Below, piece after piece: positions 7,342-16,149 of a stretch of DNA of 33,100 bases; position 1 is the stretch's first letter, and every line of letters begins with the position of its first letter. Source of the DNA: Kitasatospora sp. MAP5-34. Its GTDB lineage: Bacteria; Actinomycetota; Actinomycetes; Streptomycetales; Streptomycetaceae. The stretch covers positions 1-33,100 of the forward strand of contig NZ_JARXZC010000056.1 of assembly GCF_029894335.1 (NCBI RefSeq). Reading direction: 5' to 3'. Below the pieces are notes generated by a model. It searched no databases, was not told the DNA's origin, and saw only the letters and a list, made by a program, of their open reading frames with translations. Both the position numbers and the translations under genes were made by a program.

Positions 7342-8358
7342 TCACCCCAGCGTCGGCAGCTTGATCAGCACCAGCAGGGCGAGCAGTTGCAGCGCCGCCG
7401 CACCGGCCGCCTTGCCCCAGGGGAGATCGTGCACCCGACGCACCATCATGGTCAGCAGGACCGCGCAGAACAGCCAGCTGGCCCACCCCAGCACCTGCAC
7501 CACCACGTTGCCGGCCGGCAGGAAGAGCGCGAACAGCAGCCTCGGCACATCCGTCGTCCAGCCGATCAGCACGGCCAGACCGACCGTCGACTGCCACGGC
7601 CCGTCCCCGCCGAGCTGCCGCGCGAGCCCGTACGTCACCCCGCCCAGCATCGCCCCAGCGAGGGTGAAGGCGATCGCCGCGCCCGCGATCGCCCAGAGGG
7701 CGATGGAGAAGGTGGAGTTGACCACCTCGTTGTGGGTCGAGCCGATGCCCAGTACCGCCAGTACGCCGTAGACCAGCGAGACGGTGAGCGCGGGCAGCCA
7801 GAGCTGGTGGTCCCGCATCCGGTCGAAGGTACGGGTCGGGTCCCGGTAGATCCCCGTCAGCAGCGCCTTCCAGTGCAGCCGGGGCCCGGAGACGTGCGGG
7901 GCGGACTGCCCACCGGCCCGGTAGACGCCGACGTTGTCCTGCGTGGGGTACTGCTGCGCAGCGTGCGGGGGGTACTCCTGTGCGTACGGGTCGTACCGTT
8001 CCTCGTACCGTTCCTCGTACTGCTGCTCCCCGTAGGGATCCCCGTACGGCGTTCCGGCACCCACCGTGAACGCCCGGGTGCTACCGGGCTGGTCGGCCGC
8101 GTACGGGTCCTGCGGCGAGGTCGGCCCCACACCCGGCCCCACACCCGGCCCCACACCCGACGCCGGCCCCGGCACCACACCCGGTGCCGCGAAGTACCCG
8201 GGTTCCCCCGCACCGCCACCGCCACGCGCGGCCCGGCCGCCACGGCCACCGCCCACCGCACCGCCCGCCGCCCCGCCGCGTGCGCCACCGGGCACACCCG
8301 ACCACCCCTGCCGGGGGTCGGTGGCGCCCTGCCCGTTGTCGTATCCGTTGCCAGCCAC
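7342..8358 (-). CDS. Yip1-family membrane protein with long disordered N-terminus
   Basis: Residues 1-165 are low-complexity, rich in Gly, Pro, Ala and later Tyr/Glu/Gln, with short repeats such as GVGPGVGPGVGP and YEERYEERY. The remaining 170 residues form about five hydrophobic helices after HWKALLTGIYRDPTRTFDRMRDH, the conserved lead-in of bacterial Yip1-domain proteins (one helix is LWLPALTVSLVYGVLAVLGIG). It should be an inner-membrane protein with a cytoplasmic N-terminal tail; the role of the family in bacteria is not known. It starts at GTG 8358. It is downstream of and co-directional with the sugar-nucleotide transferase gene, but a strong hairpin between them suggests separate transcripts. 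Confidence 0.8.
   Translation of the reverse strand: MAGNGYDNGQGATDPRQGWSGVPGGARGGAAGGAVGGGRGGRAARGGGGAGEPGYFAAPGVVPGPASGVGPGVGPGVGPTSPQDPYAADQPGSTRAFTVGAGTPYGDPYGEQQYEERYEERYDPYAQEYPPHAAQQYPTQDNVGVYRAGGQSAPHVSGPRLHWKALLTGIYRDPTRTFDRMRDHQLWLPALTVSLVYGVLAVLGIGSTHNEVVNSTFSIALWAIAGAAIAFTLAGAMLGGVTYGLARQLGGDGPWQSTVGLAVLIGWTTDVPRLLFALFLPAGNVVVQVLGWASWLFCAVLLTMMVRRVHDLPWGKAAGAAALQLLALLVLIKLPTLG
8123..8158. repeat. Three 12-bp tandem repeats inside the Yip1-like gene
   Basis: GGCCCCACACCC is repeated three times without change and stays in frame, giving GVGP repeats in the disordered tail. A second in-frame pair, GTACCGTTCCTC twice at 7993-8016, encodes the EERY repeats. Both are likely sites of length variation between strains. 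Confidence 0.85.
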
Positions 8359-8425
8359 GCATCGACGGTACCGGGTCCAGCTGACCAGGCGTCGGTCGAT
8401 CGGGGACCGTGGAGAGATTGCAGCA

Positions 8426-8480
8426 GGGCTGTGACGGGGTGACGACAGGGCAGGGCCCCGTCGTCACCCCGTCACAGCCC
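8426..8480 (-). terminator. Very strong 21-bp hairpin after the sugar-nucleotide transferase gene
   Basis: The arms at 8426-8446 and 8460-8480 are perfect complements of 21 bases around a 13-base loop. It begins 13 bases beyond the stop of the minus-strand transferase gene and ends 67 bases before the next gene start, so it is probably a U-less terminator. Each arm also contains GTGACGGGGTGACGAC, itself an imperfect GTGACG direct repeat. Confidence 0.65.
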
Positions 8481-8492
8481 GGCCTCAGGACC

Positions 8493-9641
8493 TCAGTGGT
8501 CGGCGCCGACGACACGCCCGTGCACGACGACCGCCGAGCTCTCGCCGGCCGGGCAGCCGCCGGGGCCGGCCGTGGTGCGGACCGCGCCGACGGGCAGCAG
8601 GGTGCCGCAGGCGATCCGGATGCCGTTCGGCAGCTCGTTGTCGGACTCGACGATCGCGCCGTCGCCGATCACCGCGCCGTCCAGGGACGTCCGGGCACCG
8701 ATGGTGGCGAACGCGCCGACGATGGAGTCCTTGACGAAGGTGTCGGCGCCGATCACCGCGCCGGGCAGGATCACGCTGCCCTCGACGATCGCACCGGCCT
8801 CGACGACCGCGCCCTCGGAGACCACGGTGCCCGAGCTGAGCACCGCGCCCTGGTGCACCTCGGCACCGGGGAGCAGCAGGGCGTCACCGATCGGTCCGGG
8901 CACGGCCGGCGAGTCGACCTTGCCGAGCACCAGGTCGGCGGAGCCCCGGACGAAGGCGGCGGGGGTGCCGAGGTCGAGCCAGTACGAGGTGTCGACGACA
9001 CCGCGCAGCAGCGCGCCGGTGGCGAGCAGCTCGGGGAAGGTCTCGCGCTCGACCGAGACCTCACGGCCGGCCGGGATCCGGTCGATCACCGAGCGGGTGA
9101 AGACGTAGCACCCGGCGTTGATCTGGTCCGTGATGATCTGCTCGGGGGTCTCCGGCTTCTCCAGGAACTCCAGCACCCGCCCGTCGGCGTCGGTCGGCAC
9201 GAGGCCGAACGCACGCGGGTCCTCGACCCGGGTGAGGTGCAGGGTGACGTCGGCCCCGGCGGCGACGTGGCCGTCCCGCAGCGCGGCGATGTCCAGCCCG
9301 GAGAGGATGTCGCCGTTGAAGACGAGCACGGGCTCGTCGGGCCCGCAGGTGAGCCCGGAGGCGGCGTTGCGGATGGCGCCACCGGTGCCGAGCGGCTCGC
9401 GCTCGGTGAGGTAGACCAGCTCGATGCCGTACGGGCTGCCGTCCTTGAAGTGGTCCTCGAAGACCTCGGCGAGGTACGAGGTGGCCAGGACCACCCGCGT
9501 CACACCGGCCGCGGCGGCCCGGGCCAGCTGGTGGGCGATGAACGGCACACCGGCGACGGGGAGCATGGGCTTCGGCGTGTGGGTGGTCAGCGGGCGCAGC
9601 CGTGTGCCCTTACCACCGACCAGCATGATTGCCTGGGTCAT
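8493..9641 (-). CDS. NDP-sugar pyrophosphorylase, mannose-1-phosphate guanylyltransferase type
   Basis: The 382-residue enzyme should join a sugar 1-phosphate to a nucleoside triphosphate, releasing pyrophosphate. The nucleotide-binding signature GGKGTRLRPLT is at residues 9-19, followed by PKPMLPVAG. EREPLGTGGAIRNAA and VFNGDIL supply the product- and metal-binding parts. The C-terminal 140 residues are a left-handed beta-helix of hexapeptide repeats (AVVEAGAIVEGSVILPGAVIG). There is no phosphomannomutase domain. The architecture matches actinobacterial ManC/GmpP-like proteins that make GDP-mannose for cell-envelope glycans, but glucose-1-phosphate thymidylyl- or uridylyltransfer cannot be ruled out. 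ATG 9641 follows AAGGGGAGAAG. The gene is alone between two hairpins or gaps. Confidence 0.88.
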   Translation of the reverse strand: MTQAIMLVGGKGTRLRPLTTHTPKPMLPVAGVPFIAHQLARAAAAGVTRVVLATSYLAEVFEDHFKDGSPYGIELVYLTEREPLGTGGAIRNAASGLTCGPDEPVLVFNGDILSGLDIAALRDGHVAAGADVTLHLTRVEDPRAFGLVPTDADGRVLEFLEKPETPEQIITDQINAGCYVFTRSVIDRIPAGREVSVERETFPELLATGALLRGVVDTSYWLDLGTPAAFVRGSADLVLGKVDSPAVPGPIGDALLLPGAEVHQGAVLSSGTVVSEGAVVEAGAIVEGSVILPGAVIGADTFVKDSIVGAFATIGARTSLDGAVIGDGAIVESDNELPNGIRIACGTLLPVGAVRTTAGPGGCPAGESSAVVVHGRVVGADH

Positions 9642-9955
9642 GGTCTGTGCTTCTCCCCTTGCTCCGGTGCGTCCGGGCCGCCGTCAGGGGGCCGGTGTCG
9701 CCGTTCGATGACCTAACTGCCGACGGACGGCGGGGGAGCGAGTGCGGCTGCACCCTGCTCCCGGTCGGTCGTCGACGGACCCGCATACCGCGTGTCCAGC
9801 GCCTACTGTATTTCCTTCCAAAGCACAGACGTTCCAGTGGCAGCTTGATCAGTATCACTAGTGCTACTGCGGCCGAGGCCCTGACCGGCCTCGGCACGGT
9901 CCCCGCAGAGCCGCCGGACGGCTGACAGAGCACCGCTGGAGCACCTACCGAGCGC
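9642..9955. other. Intergenic stretch before the transferase gene
   Basis: I see no gene here. The part at 9805-9865 is AT-richer than its surroundings (around TACTGTATTTCC and TTGATCAGTATCACTAGTG) and probably holds the promoter of the minus-strand transferase gene, but I cannot assign a clear -35/-10 pair. No terminator hairpin is obvious after the LamG-protein stop at 9956. Confidence 0.4.
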
Positions 9956-11026
9956 CTACGGAAGCAGCCATCCGGCGGTCGGCGGCACCCCGCCGGAACC
10001 GCCCGCGCCACCGCTCCCCAGCTGCGCGATCCGGGCGGCCGGCAGCGCCTGGCCCCACACCTGGACGTCGGAGATCGCGCCGTCCCAGTCGTCGCACCAG
10101 GCGGACTTGTACCTGACCCGGCCGACCTGCAGCGGGCCGCTGGTGTGCCAGATCCCCTTGACCGCGATGCTCTGGGCGAGCTGGCCGTCGACGTAGAGCG
10201 AGATCTTCTTCGCGGAGGCGTCGTACACACCGGTCAGCCGGGTCCACTGGCCGGTGGTGGCCGGGGTCTTGGAGAACGCCTGGTACGTGGTGTTGTCCTG
10301 GGCCCCGGCGGCGGTCTGCACCTTGAAGACCCACTGGTTGTGGTTGGCCCAGTAGTCCCGGCCGAGGTCGAAGGAGTAGTAACTGTCGCTGCCCTGGCTG
10401 ATCACCGACCGCCCACCCGTCGGGGCGTTGTTGCGGACCATCGCGGACACCGTGAAGCTCTTGCCGGTGTCCACCAGGGCCGAGCTGCTCTCCGCGTAGG
10501 CGTCGGGGCTGCTGTTGAGGACCAGCGTCTGGCCGCTGTACCCGTCGGTCGGCCCGACCACCGCGCCGGGGCCGGGCGACAACGGGTGGCGGCCGCTGCT
10601 GTCGGCGACCTCGGCCGGACGCGAAGCCGTGGGCGACGCTGTCGGCGAACCCGGGTCGGCGAGCGGTGAGGCGCCGGCCGCCGGGCCGCCCGCCGCGCCG
10701 CTCGCCGACCCGCCCGCCGAACTGCTGGCCGCCACCGCCGGCCTGGACGGGCCGCTCGCCGCCGTCCTGCCCCCGCGCGGCTGCTGGAGTGCCAGCGCGC
10801 CCGCCACCATGCCGCCGACGAGCAGCACGCCGATCACCCCACCACCGATCTTCAGCCGCAGCCGGCGCTGGTCCTCCTGCTGGTTCCGCAGCGCCAGCGC
10901 CTCCCAGTCCGTCGAGTTGCCGACCGGCACGTTGCTCACCGGCGGCAGGTACGCGGGCCGCTGCTGCGGCCCGCCCCAACCCGCGTTCATGCCGTCCTGA
11001 CCCGGTATTCCCCCACCATCGTTCAT
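9956..11026 (-). CDS. Membrane-anchored extracellular LamG-domain protein
   Basis: The 356-residue product is a single-pass protein with a cytoplasmic N-terminus. Residues 1-58 are Gly/Pro-rich then charged (NQQEDQRRLRLK). Residues 59-81 form one membrane helix (IGGGVIGVLLVGGMVAGALAL). Residues 82-150 are a Ser/Ala/Pro-rich spacer. The outer 200 residues are a concanavalin-like LamG jellyroll with typical strands FTVSAMVRNN, WTRLTGVYDASAKKISLYVDG and ISDVQVWGQALPAARIAQL. Such domains bind carbohydrate or other wall components. In Streptomyces they often sit in larger enzymes; here no catalytic domain is attached. ATG 11026 is preceded by no obvious ribosome binding site. The neighbours give no further clue. 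Confidence 0.85.
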   Translation of the reverse strand: MNDGGGIPGQDGMNAGWGGPQQRPAYLPPVSNVPVGNSTDWEALALRNQQEDQRRLRLKIGGGVIGVLLVGGMVAGALALQQPRGGRTAASGPSRPAVAASSSAGGSASGAAGGPAAGASPLADPGSPTASPTASRPAEVADSSGRHPLSPGPGAVVGPTDGYSGQTLVLNSSPDAYAESSSALVDTGKSFTVSAMVRNNAPTGGRSVISQGSDSYYSFDLGRDYWANHNQWVFKVQTAAGAQDNTTYQAFSKTPATTGQWTRLTGVYDASAKKISLYVDGQLAQSIAVKGIWHTSGPLQVGRVRYKSAWCDDWDGAISDVQVWGQALPAARIAQLGSGGAGGSGGVPPTAGWLLP

Positions 11027-11095
11027 GGGCCGAAATGCTAGGCCATCGCCCTCCGTTGACGATCACCGGGAAACCTCCCGGGCCCCCGGAAATGC

Positions 11096-11132
11096 GGTCC
11101 GCCCCGCCCACCGGAGGTGGACGGGGCGGACC
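11096..11132 (-). terminator. Terminator of the Fe-S oxidoreductase gene
   Basis: An 11-bp stem (GGTCCGCCCCG / CGGGGCGGACC) continues after one mismatch into CCACC-GGA-GGTGG, giving 16 paired positions. It begins 17 bases after the stop codon of the minus-strand gene. Confidence 0.75.
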
Positions 11133-11148
11133 GAACGGACGAGCGGCG

Positions 11149-13353
11149 TCAGACCTCGACGGTCTCCGCCGGCTGCGCCTTGACCGAGTCGAGCAGCAGC
11201 TGCGCCACGTCGACGACCTTCAGGTGCTCCTTGGCCGCGCCCTCGTTCTTCTTGCCGTTGACCGAGTCGGAGAGCATCACCAGGCAGAACGGGCAGGCGG
11301 TGGAGACGATGTCGGGGTTGAGCGACAGCGCCTCGTCCACCCGCTCGGTGTTGATGCGCTTGCCGATCCGCTCCTCCATCCACATCCGCGCGCCACCGGC
11401 GCCGCAGCAGAAGCCGCGCTCCTTGTGGCGGTGCATCTCCTGCTGGCGCAGACCGGGGACCTTGTCCATGATCTCGCGCGGCGGGCTGTAGACCTTGTTG
11501 TGACGGCCCAGGTAGCAGGGGTCGTGGTAGGTGATCAGACCCTCGACCGGGTTGACCGGGATGAGCTTGCCCTCGTCGATCAGGTGCTGCAGCAGCTGGG
11601 TGTGGTGGATCACCTCGAAGTGGCCGCCGAGCTGCGGGTACTCGTTGGCGAGGGTGTTGAAGCAGTGCGGGCAGGTGGCGACGATCCGCTTGGTCGGCGC
11701 GTCCTCGAGGGCCGCGTTCAGCGTCTCGACGTTCTGCGCGCCGAGCATCTGGAACAGGAACTCGTTGCCCAGGCGGCGCGGGGAGTCACCCGAGCAGGTC
11801 TCGTCCTTGCCGAGGATGGCGAACTTGACGCCCGCCGTGTGCAGCAGCTCCGCGAAGGCCTTGGTGGTCTTCTTGGCCCGGTCCTCGAGGGCGCCGGCGC
11901 AGCCGACCCAGTAGAGGTACTCGACCTCGGCCGGCTCGATGTCCTGGCCGATCACCGGCACCTCGATGCCGGTCTCCTTCTTCAGCTCCTTGACCCAGTC
12001 CAGGCGCGCCTTGGTGGCCATGCCCCACGGGTTGCCCTTGTTCTCCAGGTTCTTGAGCATCGTCCCGGCCTCGGTCGGGAAGGAGCTCTCGATCATCACC
12101 TGGTAGCGGCGCATGTCGACGATGTGGTCGATGTGCTCGATGTCCACCGGGCACTGCTCGACGCACGCGCCGCAGCTGGTGCAGGACCAGAGGACGTCCG
12201 GGTCGATGACGCCGTTCTCCTCGGCGGTGCCGATCAGCGGCCGCTCGGCCTCGGCGAGCGCGGCGGCGGGAACACCGGCCAGCTGCTCGGGGGTGGCGAT
12301 CTCGTTGCCCTCGGCGTCCTTGCCACCGCCCGCGAGCAGGTACGGCGCCTTGGCGAAGGCGTGCTCGCGCAGGCTCATGATCAGCAGCTTGGGCGAGAGC
12401 GGCTTGCCGGTGTTCCAGGCGGGGCACTGCGACTGGCAGCGGCCGCACTCGGTGCAGGTGGAGAAGTCGAGGATGCCCTTCCAGGAGAAGTGCTCGACCT
12501 GGGAGACGCCGAAGACGGCGTCCTCCGCCGGGTCCTCGAAGTCGATCGGGGCGCCGCCGCTGGTCATCGGGCGCAGCGCGCCGAGCGCGACGGCGCCGCT
12601 CTCCTCGCGCTTGAAGAAGATGTTGAAGAACGCCAGGAAGCGGTGCCAGGCGACACCCATCGACGGGTTGATGCCGATGGTGGTGGCCCACGCGAAGGAG
12701 ATCGTGATCTTCAGCATCGCGAACAGGTAGATCAGGTTGGCCAGCGTGTTGTGCGACAGGCCCTTGAAGGCCAGCACCAGCGGGTACGAGATCAGGAACC
12801 CGGCCTCGTACGAGCCGACCCCGGAGATCGCGCCCTCCAGGCCGCGCAGGATCATGATGCAGAGGCCGATGGCGAGGATCGTGTACTCGACGTAGAAGGC
12901 CTGCCAGGCGATCGAGCCGGCGAAGCGCGACTTGCGTCCGGCCCGGCCCGGCAGGCTGAGCACCCGGATCACCATCAGCACGAGGATGCCCAGCGTGGTC
13001 AGCGTGCCGACCAGCTCGGTGAAGACCTCGAACGGCATCCAGCGGCCGATCAGCGGGATCTGGAACGACGCCTCGAAGAGCTGGCCGAAGGCCGTCACCA
13101 GGGTGAGGATCAGGGAGAAGAAGCCGACCGCGACGAACCAGTGGGCGACGCCGACGACGCCCCACGTGTTCATCCGGGTGTGACCGAGGAACTCGACGGC
13201 CACCGTCTTCACACGCTGTACGGGGTTACCCGTACGGGTGGCGTCCGGTGCGCCGGTCTTCACCACCTGGTAGATGTACATGCCCGCACGGGTGGCGAGC
13301 GCGATGCCGATCACAGTCGTGACCAGCGAGATGACGATCGCTGCTAGCTGCAT
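11149..13353 (-). CDS. Membrane-bound (4Fe-4S) oxidoreductase, Rv0338c-like
   Basis: The 734-residue protein couples a membrane part to a soluble electron-transfer part. The N-terminal 240 residues form about six helices of the NarI/HdrE cytochrome type. Two ferredoxin-like motifs follow: C300-x2-C-x2-C-x3-C310 (CTECGRCQSQCP) and C391-x2-C-x2-C-x3-C401 (CTSCGACVEQCP). The last 280 residues hold two CCG-type cysteine-rich domains, including GFCCGAGGARMW, CPHCFN and CPFCLV, as in heterodisulfide reductase HdrD and GlpC. The closest protein known to me is mycobacterial Rv0338c, an essential protein linked to electron supply for isoprenoid Fe-S enzymes; that role here is inference. ATG 13353 follows GGAGACGGAG. 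It is divergent from dnaK across a 330-base shared promoter region. Confidence 0.85.
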   Translation of the reverse strand: MQLAAIVISLVTTVIGIALATRAGMYIYQVVKTGAPDATRTGNPVQRVKTVAVEFLGHTRMNTWGVVGVAHWFVAVGFFSLILTLVTAFGQLFEASFQIPLIGRWMPFEVFTELVGTLTTLGILVLMVIRVLSLPGRAGRKSRFAGSIAWQAFYVEYTILAIGLCIMILRGLEGAISGVGSYEAGFLISYPLVLAFKGLSHNTLANLIYLFAMLKITISFAWATTIGINPSMGVAWHRFLAFFNIFFKREESGAVALGALRPMTSGGAPIDFEDPAEDAVFGVSQVEHFSWKGILDFSTCTECGRCQSQCPAWNTGKPLSPKLLIMSLREHAFAKAPYLLAGGGKDAEGNEIATPEQLAGVPAAALAEAERPLIGTAEENGVIDPDVLWSCTSCGACVEQCPVDIEHIDHIVDMRRYQVMIESSFPTEAGTMLKNLENKGNPWGMATKARLDWVKELKKETGIEVPVIGQDIEPAEVEYLYWVGCAGALEDRAKKTTKAFAELLHTAGVKFAILGKDETCSGDSPRRLGNEFLFQMLGAQNVETLNAALEDAPTKRIVATCPHCFNTLANEYPQLGGHFEVIHHTQLLQHLIDEGKLIPVNPVEGLITYHDPCYLGRHNKVYSPPREIMDKVPGLRQQEMHRHKERGFCCGAGGARMWMEERIGKRINTERVDEALSLNPDIVSTACPFCLVMLSDSVNGKKNEGAAKEHLKVVDVAQLLLDSVKAQPAETVEV

Positions 13354-13614
13354 CGGCTCTCCGTCTCCTACGGGCTGGTGGCAAGGGATTCAAGGGGTAC
13401 CAGGGATCCAACTGATTGTACTCGCCGGTAACTTACTGAGCCGACTCGGGGCGGACATTACCGCCCGTTAACACGTGTCCAGAAGACGCGCAGGGTATGG
13501 CGGGAGTCACTTAGGGCATGCTCACCCGCTCGGCGCAACCGGCCCCCACTTGGCCTTCGCGCAACCCCTACACATAAGGGCGCAGTAAAGTTGCGCGGCC
13601 CAGACTCATAGCTG

Positions 13615-13643
13615 TTGACGACACCGCCGCCGTCATGCATGCT
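13615..13643 (+). promoter_or_regulatory. Probable vegetative promoter of the dnaK operon
   Basis: TTGACG at 13615-13620 is followed, after 17 bases, by CATGCT at 13638-13643. This fits a principal-sigma promoter with a good -35 and a weak -10. Transcription would start inside the HspR operator, which suits repression by occlusion. Confidence 0.5.
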
Positions 13644-13662
13644 TGAGCCTGTAAAGCTCAAC
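13642..13662. promoter_or_regulatory. HAIR operator for HspR before dnaK
   Basis: CTTGAGC-N7-GCTCAAC matches the published HAIR consensus CTTGAGT-N7-ACTCAAG with the exact seven-base spacer. Six bases on each side are perfectly inverted (TTGAGC / GCTCAA). It overlaps the predicted start of transcription. HspR, encoded by the last gene of this operon, binds such sites with DnaK as co-repressor. Confidence 0.9.
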
Positions 13663-13683
13663 TTCTCTGTGGAGGTATCTACG

Positions 13684-15528
13684 ATGGCACGCGCGGTCGG
13701 TATCGACCTCGGTACGACGAACTCGGTCGTCAGCGTTCTCGAAGGTGGCGAGCCCACCGTCATCACGAACGCCGAGGGCGCCCGGACCACGCCGTCCGTC
13801 GTCGCCTTCGCCAAGAACGGCGAGGTGCTCGTCGGCGAGGTCGCCAAGCGTCAGGCGGTCACCAACGTCGACCGGACGATCCGTTCGGTCAAGCGCCACA
13901 TGGGCACGGGTTGGAAGATCAACCTGGACGGCAAGGACTTCAACCCCCAGCAGATCAGCGCCTTCATCCTGCAGAAGCTGAAGCGCGACGCCGAGGCGTA
14001 CCTGGGCGAGACGGTGACCGACGCGGTCATCACCGTCCCCGCGTACTTCTCCGACTCGGAGCGCCAGGCGACCAAGGAGGCCGGTGAGATCGCGGGCCTC
14101 AACGTCCTGCGCATCGTCAACGAGCCGACCGCCGCCGCGCTGGCCTACGGCCTGGACAAGGACGACCAGACGATCCTGGTCTTCGACCTCGGTGGTGGCA
14201 CCTTCGACGTGTCGCTGCTGGAGATCGGTGACGGCGTCGTCGAGGTGAAGGCCACCAACGGTGACAACCACCTCGGTGGTGACGACTGGGACCAGAAGGT
14301 CGTCGACCACCTGGTGAAGGTCTTCCACTCCGGCCACGGCGTGGACCTCTCCAAGGACAAGATGGCCCTCCAGCGCCTCCGCGAGGCCGCTGAGAAGGCG
14401 AAGATCGAGCTGTCCTCGTCCTCCGAGACCTCGATCAACCTGCCCTACATCACGGCCTCCGCCGAGGGCCCGCTGCACCTGGACGAGAAGCTCACCCGCG
14501 CCCAGTTCCAGCAGCTCACCGCAGACCTGCTGGAGCGCTGCAAGACCCCGTTCCACAACGTGATCAAGGACGCGGGTATCAACCTGTCCGAGATCGACCA
14601 CGTGGTCCTGGTCGGCGGCTCCACCCGCATGCCGGCCGTCGCCGAGCTCGTCAAGGAGCTGACCGGCGGTCAGGACGCCAACAAGGGCGTCAACCCGGAC
14701 GAGGTCGTCGCCATCGGTGCCGCCCTGCAGGCCGGTGTCCTGAAGGGTGAGGTCAAGGACGTCCTGCTCCTCGACGTCACCCCGCTGTCCCTTGGTATCG
14801 AGACCAAGGGCGGCATCATGACCAAGCTGATCGAGCGCAACACCACGATCCCGACCAAGCGGTCCGAGATCTTCACCACGGCCGAGGACAACCAGCCGTC
14901 CGTGCAGATCCAGGTCTACCAGGGCGAGCGCGAGATCGCGGCGTACAACAAGAAGCTCGGCATGTTCGAGCTGACCGGCCTGCCGCCGGCCCCCCGTGGC
15001 CTGCCCCAGATCGAGGTCACCTTCGACATCGACGCCAACGGCATCATGCACGTCGGTGCCAAGGACCTCGGCACCGGCAAGGAGCAGCGGATGACCGTCA
15101 CCGGCGGCTCCGCGCTGCCGAAGGACGACATCGAGCGCATGATGCGCGAGGCCGAGCAGTACGCCGAGGAGGACCACAAGCGCCGCGAGGCCGTGGAGAC
15201 CCGGAACCAGGGCGAGCAGCTGGTCTACTCGACCGAGAAGTTCATCGCGGACAACTCCGACAAGCTCCCCGAGGACGTCAAGACCGAGGTCGAGACGGCG
15301 ATCACCGAGCTCAAGGAGAAGCTGAAGGGCGAGGACATCGCGGCCATCCGCGAGGCCACCGAGAAGGTGTCCACCACCGCCCAGAAGCTCGGCACCGCGC
15401 TGTACGCGAACGCCGACGCCGCAGGCGCCGCCCCGGCCGGTGACGCCCCGCACGACGCCAAGCCCGAGGACGACGTGGTCGACGCCGAGATCGTGGACGA
15501 CGAGAAGCCCAAGGGTGGTGCGGCATGA
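13684..15528 (+). CDS. dnaK: Chaperone DnaK (Hsp70)
   Basis: The 614-residue ATP-dependent chaperone binds exposed hydrophobic segments of unfolded proteins and works with DnaJ and GrpE. The N-terminal ATPase domain starts ARAVGIDLGTTNS and contains the second phosphate-binding motif DLGGGTFDVS at residue 168. The interdomain linker VLLLDVTPLSLG is at about residue 360, followed by the beta-sandwich substrate domain and helical lid. The acidic tail DDVVDAEIVDD is the usual C-terminal signature. ATG 13684 follows GGAGG by eight bases; an upstream in-frame GTG/ATG extension lacks a ribosome site and is not conserved in Hsp70s. The stop codon overlaps the grpE start (ATGA), so translation is coupled. 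DnaK also acts as co-repressor with HspR. Confidence 0.98.
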   Translation: MARAVGIDLGTTNSVVSVLEGGEPTVITNAEGARTTPSVVAFAKNGEVLVGEVAKRQAVTNVDRTIRSVKRHMGTGWKINLDGKDFNPQQISAFILQKLKRDAEAYLGETVTDAVITVPAYFSDSERQATKEAGEIAGLNVLRIVNEPTAAALAYGLDKDDQTILVFDLGGGTFDVSLLEIGDGVVEVKATNGDNHLGGDDWDQKVVDHLVKVFHSGHGVDLSKDKMALQRLREAAEKAKIELSSSSETSINLPYITASAEGPLHLDEKLTRAQFQQLTADLLERCKTPFHNVIKDAGINLSEIDHVVLVGGSTRMPAVAELVKELTGGQDANKGVNPDEVVAIGAALQAGVLKGEVKDVLLLDVTPLSLGIETKGGIMTKLIERNTTIPTKRSEIFTTAEDNQPSVQIQVYQGEREIAAYNKKLGMFELTGLPPAPRGLPQIEVTFDIDANGIMHVGAKDLGTGKEQRMTVTGGSALPKDDIERMMREAEQYAEEDHKRREAVETRNQGEQLVYSTEKFIADNSDKLPEDVKTEVETAITELKEKLKGEDIAAIREATEKVSTTAQKLGTALYANADAAGAAPAGDAPHDAKPEDDVVDAEIVDDEKPKGGAA

Positions 15529-16139
15529 CGGAGAAGCCGCAGGGCGACAAGCCCGGCGACGACTCCACCGCTGAAGAGGCCGTCCTGAAGGCCGCCGAAG
15601 AGGCGGTCGCAGGCGGAGCTTCGGAGGAGCTCGCCGCCGCGCAGCGTGAGCTGGCCGAACGTACGGCCGACTTGCAGCGCCTCCAGGCCGAGTACCAGAA
15701 CTACCGCAAGCGGGTCGAGCGCGACCGGCTCACGGTCCGTGAGATCGCGGTCTCCAACATCCTGGAGTCCCTGATCCCGGTGCTGGACGACATCGGCCGG
15801 GCCCGTGAGCACGGCGAGGTGACGGGCGGCTTCAAGTCGGTCTCCGACAACCTGGAGACGGTCGTCGCCAAGCTGGGCCTGCAGCAGTTCGGCAAGGAGG
15901 GCGAGCCCTTCGACCCGACGCTGCACGAGGCGCTGATGCACAGCTACTCCTCGGACGTCACCGAGGACACCTGTGTCCAGATCCTCCAGCCCGGCTACCG
16001 CATCGGCGAGCGGATCATCCGCCCGGCGATGGTCGCGGTGGCCGAACCGCAGCCCGGCACCCAGACCACGGGTACCCCGGATGCGGAGACACCCGGCCCG
16101 GACGCAGCCGACAAGGCTGACGGTTCGGCCGAAAGCTGA
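15525..16139 (+). CDS. grpE: Nucleotide exchange factor GrpE
   Basis: The 204-residue protein releases ADP from DnaK as a dimer. An acidic, disordered N-terminus (about 35 residues) leads into a long coiled coil with the family core LQAEYQNYRKRVERDR. A four-helix segment (ILESLIPVLDDIGRAREHGE) and the beta-wing with FDPTLHEALMH and GYRIGERIIRPAMVAVAE follow. The C-terminal 30 residues are acidic and Pro-rich, as in other Streptomyces GrpE proteins. It overlaps dnaK by four bases. Unlike the tight dnaK-grpE and dnaJ-hspR junctions, grpE is separated from dnaJ by 200 bases with a hairpin and repeats. Confidence 0.97.
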   Translation: MTEKPQGDKPGDDSTAEEAVLKAAEEAVAGGASEELAAAQRELAERTADLQRLQAEYQNYRKRVERDRLTVREIAVSNILESLIPVLDDIGRAREHGEVTGGFKSVSDNLETVVAKLGLQQFGKEGEPFDPTLHEALMHSYSSDVTEDTCVQILQPGYRIGERIIRPAMVAVAEPQPGTQTTGTPDAETPGPDAADKADGSAES

Positions 16140-16149
16140 CACTCTGTGC

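Larger units (their letters stand above)
13354..13683. other. Divergent promoter region between the Fe-S protein and dnaK
   Basis: No gene lies here. The right third contains the dnaK promoter, HspR operator and ribosome binding site, listed separately. The left part must hold the promoter for the minus-strand Fe-S gene; it is relatively AT-rich around 13407-13450 (CTGATTGTACTCGCC, TAACTTACTGAG), but I cannot place boxes with confidence. Confidence 0.5.

Noticed and set aside
8426..8480. 21-bp inverted repeat as terminal repeats of an insertion sequence
   Set aside because: The arms are only 13 bases apart and no transposase or target duplication is present.
10666..13347. Very long plus-strand open frame (893 codons) opposite the Fe-S oxidoreductase
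   Set aside because: It is antisense to a gene with complete cysteine motifs and results from the scarcity of stop codons in GC-rich DNA; its translation has no domain-like pattern.
13615..13683. Upstream in-frame start for dnaK
   Set aside because: It would run through the promoter and HAIR operator; ATG 13684 has GGAGG at eight bases and the conserved Hsp70 N-terminus.
13633..15453. 606-codon minus-strand frame opposite dnaK
   Set aside because: Pure antisense shadow of dnaK, with repetitive Asp/Val/Leu composition and no ribosome site.
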